Shown here in pieces: positions 1-6,513 of a stretch of DNA of 64,000 nt (positions within the stretch are counted from its first letter, which is position 1; every line of letters starts with the position of its first letter). The stretch comes from Clostridia bacterium (GTDB taxonomy: Bacteria; Bacillota; Clostridia; Oscillospirales; CAG-272). The notes beneath the pieces were generated by a model. It searched no databases. It worked only from the letters and a program-made list of their open reading frames with translations, and had not been told where the DNA came from. The stretch spans positions 1-64,000 of the forward strand of contig JAFYBN010000113.1 of the NCBI GenBank assembly GCA_017540175.1, read 5' to 3'. A program made the translations under genes and the position numbers.

Positions 1-1844
1 ACGCCGGTCGGGCCGAGGAAGATGAACGACCCGATCGGGCGGTTCGGATCCGCGATGCCCGCGCGGGAGCGGATGATCGCCTCGGTCACCGCCGTGACCG
101 CCTCGTCCTGTCCGATGACGCGCTGATGCAGGAGCTTGTCGAGGTTCAGGATCTTCTCCCGCTCGCCCTCCATGAGCTTCGCGACGGGGATGCCGGTCCA
201 GCGGGCGACGATCTCGGCGATCTCCTCCTCGGTGACGGTGTCGCGCACCATGGGATTCTTCTCTCTCTCCTCGGCGGCGTTCTGCGCGGCTTCGAGCTTC
301 TTTGTGAGCTCGGGCAGAACGGAATAGCGCAGTCTCGCGACCGTTTCGTAATCGTAAGCCCGCTGCGCCGCCTCGATCTCGCCGTTGGTCTTTTCGATCT
401 CGGCCTTGAGCTCCTTGGTCTGTTCGACTGCGTTCTTTTCGACGTCCCAGCGGGATTTCATTTCGTTGAACCGGTCGCGCTCGGCGGCGAGCTCGGCGGT
501 GAGCTTTTCGAGTCTTTCCTGCGAGAGACGGTCGGTCTCCTTTTTGAGGGCGACCTCCTCGATCTCGAGCTGCATGATGTGACGGCGCACGTCGTCCATT
601 TCGGCGGGCATGGAATCCATTTCGGTCCTGAGTGCGGCGCACGCCTCGTCCACGAGGTCGATCGCCTTGTCGGGCAGAAACCGGTCGGTGATATAGCGGT
701 GGCTCAGGGTCGCCGCGGCAATCAGGGCGCGGTCGTGGATGGTGACGCCGTGGAAGATCTCGTACCGCTCCTTCAGGCCGCGCAGGATGGAAATCGTGTC
801 CTCCACCGTGGGCTCGTCGACGAGCACGGGCTGGAAGCGGCGCTCGAGCGCGGCGTCCGTTTCGATATATTTGCGGTACTCGTCGAGGGTCGTCGCGCCG
901 ATGCAGTGCAGCTCCCCGCGGGCGAGCATGGGCTTGAGAAGGTTTCCGGCGTCCATCGCGCCCTCGCTCTTCCCCGCACCGACGATGTTGTGCAGCTCGT
1001 CGATGAAGAGGATGATCCTGCCGTCGGACTGCTTGATCTCGGAAAGCACCGCCTTGAGTCTCTCTTCGAATTCGCCGCGGAACTTCGCGCCCGCGATGAG
1101 GGAGCCCATGTCCAGGGAGAAAACGGTTTTGTTTTTCAGTCCTTCCGGGACGTCGCCCCGCATGATCCTCTGTGCAAGCCCCTCCGCGATGGCGGTTTTG
1201 CCGACGCCCGGTTCACCAATCAGTACGGGGTTATTTTTGTTTTTGCGGGAGAGGATGCGGATGACGGAACGGATCTCCGCGTCGCGGCCGATGACGGGGT
1301 CCATTTTCTGGCTCTTCGCTCTCTCCACGAGGTCGGTGCCGTATTTTTTCAGCGCTTCATAGGTCTCCTCCGGGTTGTCGGAGGTCACGCGGGAATTGCG
1401 CACGCCCGCGAGGGTTCGCATGAATTCGTCCTTCGAGAGTCCGAATTCGCCATAGAGCTTTTTCAGCCGGTCGGTCGGCTTTTCAAAGGCGGCGAGCATG
1501 AGGTGCTCGACGGAGATATATTCGTCCTTCATCTGCGCGGCGATCTTCTCGGCGAGATCGAGCACCCGGTCGCATTCCGGCGAGATATAGATCTTGTCGG
1601 GCTCTCGGCCGCTGCCGGTAACGCCGGGGATCTGGTTGAGAACGCTCTCCAGCGCGGAGAGGAACGCCGCCGTATCCGCGCCCATCTTCTTGAAGAGCGA
1701 GCCGATCAGCCCGCCGTCCTGCGAAACGAGCGCGTAGACGAGATGCTCCGGGGTGATCTGGAGATTATTGCGCTCCACGGCGAGGGACTGCGCGGTTTTC
1801 AGGGCATCGAGGGATTTCTGGGTCAGTTTTTCAGCGTTCAGCAT
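1..1844 (-). CDS. clpB: ClpB disaggregase, 5' part (gene runs off the left edge)
   Basis: Hsp100 AAA+ chaperone that, with DnaK, pulls polypeptides out of cytosolic aggregates. Reading leftward from ATG 1844, about 614 residues are visible: the Clp N domain, the first nucleotide-binding domain with Walker A GEPGVGKT and the Walker B region ILFIDELHN, a long coiled-coil middle domain (which separates ClpB from ClpA/ClpC), and the start of the second domain, cut at FLGPTGV. The start begins [15 protein letters not shown], normal for the family. The ribosome binding site is weak (GAAGTG). Clostridial clpB is often under HrcA control, but no CIRCE repeat is seen upstream. The gene is intact as far as visible. 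Confidence 0.96.
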   Translation of the reverse strand, partial: MLNAEKLTQKSLDALKTAQSLAVERNNLQITPEHLVYALVSQDGGLIGSLFKKMGADTAAFLSALESVLNQIPGVTGSGREPDKIYISPECDRVLDLAEKIAAQMKDEYISVEHLMLAAFEKPTDRLKKLYGEFGLSKDEFMRTLAGVRNSRVTSDNPEETYEALKKYGTDLVERAKSQKMDPVIGRDAEIRSVIRILSRKNKNNPVLIGEPGVGKTAIAEGLAQRIMRGDVPEGLKNKTVFSLDMGSLIAGAKFRGEFEERLKAVLSEIKQSDGRIILFIDELHNIVGAGKSEGAMDAGNLLKPMLARGELHCIGATTLDEYRKYIETDAALERRFQPVLVDEPTVEDTISILRGLKERYEIFHGVTIHDRALIAAATLSHRYITDRFLPDKAIDLVDEACAALRTEMDSMPAEMDDVRRHIMQLEIEEVALKKETDRLSQERLEKLTAELAAERDRFNEMKSRWDVEKNAVEQTKELKAEIEKTNGEIEAAQRAYDYETVARLRYSVLPELTKKLEAAQNAAEEREKNPMVRDTVTEEEIAEIVARWTGIPVAKLMEGEREKILNLDKLLHQRVIGQDEAVTAVTEAIIRSRAGIADPNRPIGSFIFLGPTG

Positions 1845-1872
1845 ATCGATCACTTCTTTCTTTAAAGGAGTA

Positions 1873-1901
1873 CGCGGCTTTCTGTAGAAAGCCTGGCAAA
1901 G
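1873..1901. repeat. Short hairpin repeat, copy 1
   Basis: CGCGGCTTTC, loop TGTA, GAAAGCC, then TGGCAAAGA. The stem is GGCTTTC (1876-1882) with GAAAGCC (1887-1893). The same block recurs at 4574 and 6404. This copy sits between the end of the ribbon-helix-helix gene and the clpB start. Confidence 0.7.
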
Positions 1902-2021
1902 ACTTTATAAGGCTGCGGCCCTTCGCGCTCCCCCGACCCGGGTGAAAAACCGGGCCGAACACGAGCGAAGAGCGAAGAGCTAAGAGAGAGGGAGTTCAGA
2001 ATAACGGAACTGCCTGCGGCG

Positions 2022-2672
2022 CTACAGAAGCACGCGGGAGGTCCCGGCTCTCGCCCCGCAGTCGGCGGCGACCTGCTCCGCCGACTTCCTCCCGGCGACA
2101 AACGCCTTGAGGTCGGCGTCAAGCAGACGGACGTAGTCCGAAATCTCCGCGGCAAGCTCCTCCGGCGCAATCTCGTCCCCGCAGGCGGGGTTTACTTCGA
2201 CCGCGCGGGTCATCCGGCCGGGCGCGAGCGCGTATGCCGGGGGATTCTCCGCCCGCGCCGCGCTCTCCGCCGCCGCCCAGATGCGGAAAAACAACCCGAT
2301 GCGCTCGAGCAGCTCGGCGGACTGGGTGCGGAAGGTGACGGCCAGTTCCCCGATCCTGCCCTCGGCGGGATGGGGATAGAGGCGCAGATCGTAGCGTACG
2401 GTGGGACGGTAGCGGTATTCGAGCGAGGTCTTCCAGAACATGGTGGGCTGATTCGGGGTGACGAACGCGGCAAGCTCGCCGTCGCCGCCGAAGAGCCGTT
2501 CCACGGTGTCGAATACGGATTCGATCCGCTTCTCCGGCGTGATCATAGAACAATACTCCGCAAGAATGCGGTTGACCGTGGCCGAGCGGTTCGAGTTCTC
2601 GCGCACCGCGAGCCGGTCGATCCGGGCGATGACGTCGTCGGAGAGGATGAGACTGTATAAGGATCGCGACAA
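2022..2672 (-). CDS. Ribbon-helix-helix protein with uncharacterised C-terminal domain
   Basis: 216 residues. The first 40 or so (SRSLYSLILSDDVIARIDRL onward, with NRSATVNRILAEY) look like a CopG/Arc-type ribbon-helix-helix DNA-binding fold. The rest is an uncharacterised region rich in charged residues. The start is taken as TTG 2672: GGAAAGGAGG lies 8 nt upstream. The more upstream in-frame ATG (2714) overlaps the -10 box of the promoter and cannot be in the transcript. It stops with TAG. It lies upstream of clpB on the same strand with a hairpin repeat between. It is probably a regulator; its target is unknown, and autoregulation is only a guess. Confidence 0.75.
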   Translation of the reverse strand: MSRSLYSLILSDDVIARIDRLAVRENSNRSATVNRILAEYCSMITPEKRIESVFDTVERLFGGDGELAAFVTPNQPTMFWKTSLEYRYRPTVRYDLRLYPHPAEGRIGELAVTFRTQSAELLERIGLFFRIWAAAESAARAENPPAYALAPGRMTRAVEVNPACGDEIAPEELAAEISDYVRLLDADLKAFVAGRKSAEQVAADCGARAGTSRVLL

Positions 2673-2702
2673 ATTGATCGCCTCCTTTCCTGATTCGCTC
2701 CC

Positions 2703-2731
2703 ATTATAGCACACGCCGCAAAACTTGTCAA
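2703..2731 (-). promoter_or_regulatory. Sigma-A promoter of the ribbon-helix-helix gene
   Basis: TTGACA (2726-2731), 17 bp spacer, TATAAT (2703-2708), with extended TGC before the -10. Both hexamers match the consensus exactly. Confidence 0.9.
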
Positions 2732-2890
2732 GTATTTTATATAAATTTTATCGCAAATTAATGATTTGTTTCATCACATCCAGAACTATTCTCGACAAAA
2801 TTCAGCAAACGGAACGAAAGATCCGGGAAGGAGGAAGGCGGGATGGACCCGTCCCCTCAGCCGCTTTTTTCGCCGGGAAATGCCGACGAT

Positions 2891-3026
2891 CTTGTTTCCG
2901 GGGAAAACCCTTTGTTTTCCGGGAAGAATGCCCCTCTGTTTTCGGGAAGCGGGAACCCCTATGTTTTGAAGCCTATCATCCCATTGTTTTTGATCCTATT
3001 GCCGCCCGTGTTTTCGGAAAAATTTC
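2891..3026. repeat. Degenerate array with about 24 bp period
   Basis: Six loosely conserved units of the form CCC-TTGTTTTC-GGGAAG. The TGTTT cores begin at 2893, 2913, 2937, 2962, 2985 and 3009, so spacing is 20-25 bp. The array fills the interval just upstream of the promoter of the alpha/beta hydrolase. The rest of the roughly 420 bp gene-free stretch between 2673 and 3096 contains only the two divergent promoters. Confidence 0.5.
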
Positions 3027-3036
3027 CGTTCCCCCC

Positions 3037-3065
3037 TTGATTTTTACACGCCGGTGGGGTATGAT
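3037..3065 (+). promoter_or_regulatory. Promoter of the alpha/beta hydrolase
   Basis: TTGATT (3037-3042), 17 bp spacer, TATGAT (3060-3065). It overlaps the ATGATG at 3061, which argues for the downstream start at 3097. Confidence 0.65.
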
Positions 3066-3096
3066 GAAAGAAATCGAAACACGGGAGGCGGCGGAC

Positions 3097-3936
3097 ATGC
3101 TCGAACGGGTCCTTGAGACGGCGTGCGGCCCGATCCATTATTGGCTGAACGCGGACGCGGAACGCTCCGCGCCGCAGCTTGTTTTTCTGCCGGGGCTCGG
3201 CGCGGATCACCGTTTGTTCGACAAACAGATCGAATATTTTGAAGGAAAGTTCCCCGTTCTCGTCTGGGACGCGCCGGGGCACGCGGCTTCGCGTCCGTTC
3301 GAGCTTGCCTTCACGCTCGCGGACAAGGCAAAATGGCTTGATGAGATCCTGACGCGGGAGGGCTTTTCCCGCCCCGCCCTGATCGGTCAGTCGATGGGCG
3401 GGTACGTCGCGCAGGCATACGCCGAGCTTTTCCCGGACAAGCTCTTCGGATTCGTCTCGATCGACTCCGCGCCGCTGGGGCGGGAATACGTCACGGGCAT
3501 GGAAATCTGGCTGCTGAAAAAGATGGAGCCCGTGTACAGGCGTTACCCGTGGAAATCCCTCCTGAAATCCGGCACAAACGGCGTGGCGACGACGGAATAC
3601 GGGCGCGCGCTCATGCGGGAGATGATGCTCGTCTACGACGGCGACCGGGCATGGTACGCGAAGCTCGCTGGGCACGGATACCGGATGCTCGGCGAGGCGA
3701 TGGAGGCGGACCTGCCGTACAGGATCCCTTGCCCCGCGCTTCTCATCTGCGGGGAAAAGGATCATGCGGGCTCGTGCATCCGGTACAACAAAAAATGGCA
3801 CGAAAAAACCGGGATCCCGCTCGAATGGATCAAAAACGCCGGGCACAATTCCAACACGGACGCCCCGGAGGAGGTCAACCGCCTCATCGAAAAGCTGATC
3901 GCCGACATTGTACGCGGGGAGAACCCGGCATCATAA
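3097..3936 (+). CDS. Alpha/beta-fold hydrolase
   Basis: 279 residues, cytoplasmic. The fold motifs are in order: oxyanion region FLPGLGADHR (about 30-39), nucleophile elbow GQSMGG with Ser99, acid region CGEKDHAGS, and catalytic His in NAGHNSNTD near the C-terminus. It resembles esterase/lactonase-type members of the superfamily, but the substrate cannot be read from sequence. The start is ATG 3097, 8 nt after GGGAGG; the earlier in-frame codons sit in the promoter. It is the first gene of a plus-strand run of small enzymes ending at 6395. Confidence 0.85.
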   Translation: MLERVLETACGPIHYWLNADAERSAPQLVFLPGLGADHRLFDKQIEYFEGKFPVLVWDAPGHAASRPFELAFTLADKAKWLDEILTREGFSRPALIGQSMGGYVAQAYAELFPDKLFGFVSIDSAPLGREYVTGMEIWLLKKMEPVYRRYPWKSLLKSGTNGVATTEYGRALMREMMLVYDGDRAWYAKLAGHGYRMLGEAMEADLPYRIPCPALLICGEKDHAGSCIRYNKKWHEKTGIPLEWIKNAGHNSNTDAPEEVNRLIEKLIADIVRGENPAS

Positions 3937-3990
3937 AAAACAAAAACCCCGGCGGGCCGCGTCAGCCGAGCCGGGAAAAAGGAGGAGCGC

Positions 3991-4557
3991 ATGCTTACAC
4001 TCGAACGGGCAAAACAGCTGAACGACGCCCAAGTCACTGAACACCATCTCATCATCCACGCGAAAAACGTGATGTACGCGATGGGAGCGATGGCGGAGCA
4101 CTTCGGAGAGGACCGCGAGCACTGGATGGCGGTCGGCTATCTGCACGATTACGACTACGAGAAATACCCCGACGAGCATCTCATGCACACCGAAAAGGAA
4201 CTGCTCGCCGAAGGGGTGGACGAGGCGGACGTGAGGGCGATCATGAGTCACGGCTGGGGCATCTGCTCCTCTGTGGAGCCCGTCACAAATCTCGAAAAGA
4301 GCCTCTTCGCGGTGGACGAGCTGACCGGGATCATTCAGGCGTGCGCCCGGATGCGTCCGAAGGGCATTTCGGATCTTGAAATCAAGAGCTTCATGAAGAA
4401 GTTCAAGGACAAGAAATTCGCCGCGAAATGCGACCGCGCGCTGATCGAGAAGGGCTGCGCCCTGCTCGGCATGGACGTCTCCGCCGTCGCCGAAATCTGC
4501 ATCGAGGGCATGAAGCCCTACGCGGCGGACATCGAGCTGCTCGGCACGGGGGCTTGA
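3991..4557 (+). CDS. HD-domain hydrolase
   Basis: 188 residues. An HDIG-type metal-dependent phosphohydrolase fold: H18/H19 and H23 in the first helices, then H52-D53 in GYLHDYDYEKYP and a further His in MSHGWG. Such proteins cleave phosphomonoesters or phosphodiesters of nucleotides, and the ligand here is unknown. The ribosome binding site AAAGGAGGAGCGC precedes ATG 3991. It follows the alpha/beta hydrolase by 54 nt and probably shares its transcript. Confidence 0.85.
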   Translation: MLTLERAKQLNDAQVTEHHLIIHAKNVMYAMGAMAEHFGEDREHWMAVGYLHDYDYEKYPDEHLMHTEKELLAEGVDEADVRAIMSHGWGICSSVEPVTNLEKSLFAVDELTGIIQACARMRPKGISDLEIKSFMKKFKDKKFAAKCDRALIEKGCALLGMDVSAVAEICIEGMKPYAADIELLGTGA

Positions 4558-4573
4558 GGAGAACGGGGGGGAA

Positions 4574-4605
4574 CGCGGCTTTCTTAGAAGAAAGCCTGGC
4601 AAAGA
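4574..4605. repeat. Short hairpin repeat, copy 2
   Basis: CGCGGCTTTCTT, loop AG, AAGAAAGCC, then TGGCAAAGAACTC. The stem is 9 bp, 4577-4585 with 4588-4596. It is followed by two near-copies of AGAACTCCAAAAAA that run into the ribosome binding site of the next gene. Confidence 0.75.
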
Positions 4606-4643
4606 ACTCCAAAAAAAGAACTCTAAAAAAGGAGGGCATGGGT

Positions 4644-5222
4644 ATGCGCGGGGTCAGAAGTGCGGGGGCTGACGATGCGGGGCGGCTCGCACAAATCTAC
4701 GCGTACTACGTCGAACACACGGCGATCTCCTTTGAATATGACGCTCCGTCGGAGGACGAATTCCGGCGGCGCATCGAAAGCACGCTCGAAAAATTCCCGT
4801 ACCTCGTTCTGGAAGAGGACGGCGTGATCCTCGGCTACGCGTACGCGGGCGTCTTCAAGGCGCGCGCCGCCTACGACCGGTCCTGCGAGCTGAGCGTCTA
4901 TGTGGAGCGAACCGCACGGCGGAGGGGCGTCGGGCGCGCGCTGTACGAAGCCCTCGAAGCGGATCTGAAAGCCCGGGGCATGCTCAATCTCTACGCGTGC
5001 GTCGCCTGCCCCGTCAGCAGCGCGGGGGACGAATATCTCACGCGGGACAGCGAGCGCTTCCACCGACGGCTCGGGTTTGAGACGGTCGGAACCTTTCACC
5101 GCTGCGCGTACAAATTCGGGCGCTGGTACGACATGATCTGGATGGAAAAGCTGATCGGGGCGCACGAGGACGCGCAGGAGAGAACGACGGAAAAGGCGGA
5201 GAATGAGCGGGAGGAGCTATGA
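4644..5222 (+). CDS. GNAT N-acetyltransferase (phosphinothricin-acetyltransferase-like)
   Basis: 192 residues. The acetyl-CoA binding motif is visible as RRRGVGRALYEAL (V/A-R-R-x-G-x-G). The flanking text (LAQIYAYYVEHTAISFE; RFHRRLGFETVGTFHRCAYKFGRWYD) is that of the Pat/MnaT branch, which acetylates the alpha-amino group of amino acid analogues such as phosphinothricin or methionine sulfone. Start: ATG 4644 lies 8 nt after GGAGG; ATG 4638 is too close to it. The stop codon overlaps the next gene by 4 nt (ATGA), so the two are translationally coupled. The true substrate is unproven. Confidence 0.88.
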   Translation: MRGVRSAGADDAGRLAQIYAYYVEHTAISFEYDAPSEDEFRRRIESTLEKFPYLVLEEDGVILGYAYAGVFKARAAYDRSCELSVYVERTARRRGVGRALYEALEADLKARGMLNLYACVACPVSSAGDEYLTRDSERFHRRLGFETVGTFHRCAYKFGRWYDMIWMEKLIGAHEDAQERTTEKAENEREEL

Positions 5223-6001
5223 ATTATCTGGAAGATTTCTACAACAGCCGCGACGAGGACGCGCGGCTGTTGAGCAGGGCCGGGCAGATCGAGTATCTCA
5301 CCACGATGCGGGTGATCCGCTCCTGTCTCTCCGGGATCGCCAATCCGGCAATTCTGGAGGTCGGCGCGGGGACCGGGCGGTACAGCGTGACGCTCGCGAA
5401 GGAGGGACTGTGCGTGACGGCGGTGGAACTCGTCGAGCACAATCTCGACGTGCTGAGATCCAAGCTCGACGGCACGGAGCCCATCACCGCTGTGCGGGGG
5501 AACGCGCTCGATCTCGGGTTTCTGCCCGACTCCGGCTTCGATCTCTGCATGCTGCTCGGGCCGATGTACCACCTCTACACGCGGGAGGACAAGCTCCGCG
5601 CTCTTTTCGAGGCGGTGCGCGTGACGAAGCCCGGCGGATACATCCTCGTCGCCTACTGCATGAACGAGGCGACGGTCATTCAGTACGCGTTCGGGTCCGG
5701 TCAGATCGGACAGCTCCTCGAGCGGGACATGCTGACGCCGGACTGGCACTGCAAAAGCGAGCCGAAGGAGGTCTTCGAGCTGGTCCGGACGGAGGACATC
5801 GCCTCCCTCGACGCAGAATTTCCCGTCGAACGGATCAAGCTGATCGCGACGGACGGAGCCGCCCATTATCTGCGCGCCCTGCTCGACGCGATGGACGAGG
5901 AGACTTATCAAAAATGGCTCGAATACCATTTCGCGACCTGCGAGCGGCAGGATCTCGTCGGCGCGTCCAACCACACGCTGGACGTTCTGCGGAAGCTGTG
6001 A
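5219..6001 (+). CDS. Class I SAM-dependent methyltransferase
   Basis: 260 residues. Motif I is LEVGAGTGRYS (about 44-54), followed by the acidic residue AVELVEHN and by DLCMLLGPMYHL in the motif IV position. This resembles small-molecule methyltransferases of the Methyltransf_11/25 type. It begins in the stop codon of the GNAT gene (ATGA), so the acetyltransferase and methyltransferase are probably made together and may modify the same small molecule. Confidence 0.88.
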   Translation: MNYLEDFYNSRDEDARLLSRAGQIEYLTTMRVIRSCLSGIANPAILEVGAGTGRYSVTLAKEGLCVTAVELVEHNLDVLRSKLDGTEPITAVRGNALDLGFLPDSGFDLCMLLGPMYHLYTREDKLRALFEAVRVTKPGGYILVAYCMNEATVIQYAFGSGQIGQLLERDMLTPDWHCKSEPKEVFELVRTEDIASLDAEFPVERIKLIATDGAAHYLRALLDAMDEETYQKWLEYHFATCERQDLVGASNHTLDVLRKL

Positions 6002-6026
6002 CGACACAGGATCGGAGGACAATCCC

Positions 6027-6395
6027 ATGAAGCTGAAAAAGCTCCCCCACGAGCTCACCGTATGCAAGATCCCGTCCCTGTCCGCCCCTGACCTTGACGC
6101 GGACTTCTTTTTCCTCGCCAAAACGGACAGGGAGATTTCCCTCGTCTGCCGGACGGAGGGCGCGCCCGGGAACACGACCGCGCGCGAGGACGGCTGGAGG
6201 GCACTCCGCGTCGAAGGGACGCTCGACTTCTCCCTCGTCGGCATTCTCGCACGCCTGACCGCAACCCTTGCCGAACACGGGATCCCCGTCTTCGCGGTGT
6301 CGACCTATGACACGGACTACATTCTCGTGAAGGCGGAGCAGTTCGGCCTCGCGGCGGACGCGCTGGAAGCGGCGGGGTACGAAATAGAGGAATGA
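6027..6395 (+). CDS. ACT-domain protein
   Basis: 122 residues. Two ACT-like halves: the second, FSLVGILARLTATLAEHGIP followed by VFAVSTYDTDYILVK, is the ACT_7 form found in stand-alone amino-acid-binding proteins of Clostridia. Related domains sense amino acids in aspartate kinase, but there is no catalytic domain here. It is 25 nt after the methyltransferase with the site GGAGGACAATCCC before ATG 6027. Its role is probably ligand sensing and is not established. Confidence 0.8.
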   Translation: MKLKKLPHELTVCKIPSLSAPDLDADFFFLAKTDREISLVCRTEGAPGNTTAREDGWRALRVEGTLDFSLVGILARLTATLAEHGIPVFAVSTYDTDYILVKAEQFGLAADALEAAGYEIEE

Positions 6396-6403
6396 AAAGA
6401 AAA

Positions 6404-6436
6404 CGCGGCTTTCCCGAAAGAAAGCCCGCAGAGAAC
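6404..6436. repeat. Short hairpin repeat, copy 3
   Basis: CGCGGCTTTC, loop CCGAAA, GAAAGCC, then CGCAGAGAACCC. The stem is 6407-6413 with 6420-6426. It lies directly after the ACT gene stop, like copy 2 after the HD gene stop. Confidence 0.7.
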
Positions 6437-6452
6437 CCAAAGCAAGACAGAA

Positions 6453-6513
6453 AATGCTCCCCCGGCTCAGGGAATGACCCTGCGCGTCTGAACCGGAGGA
6501 GCGTTTTATTATT
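6453..6513 (+). terminator. Rho-independent terminator, probably bidirectional
   Basis: A 13 bp stem (6453-6465 with 6493-6505, one mismatch and one wobble pair) with an inner CAGGG/CCCTG hairpin, followed by TTATTATTTT. It ends the plus-strand run. Its T-run overlaps the stop codon of the convergent glycoside hydrolase gene. Confidence 0.8.

Noticed and set aside
126..1865. Long open frame (579 codons) on the plus strand
   Set aside because: Antisense to clpB, whose minus-strand protein has all expected motifs; the plus product has no domain sense.
1845..2021. CIRCE operator for clpB
   Set aside because: No TTAGCACTC/GAGTGCTAA inverted repeat is present.
2022..2714. ATG 2714 as start of the ribbon-helix-helix gene
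   Set aside because: It overlaps the TATAAT box; TTG 2672 has the ribosome binding site.
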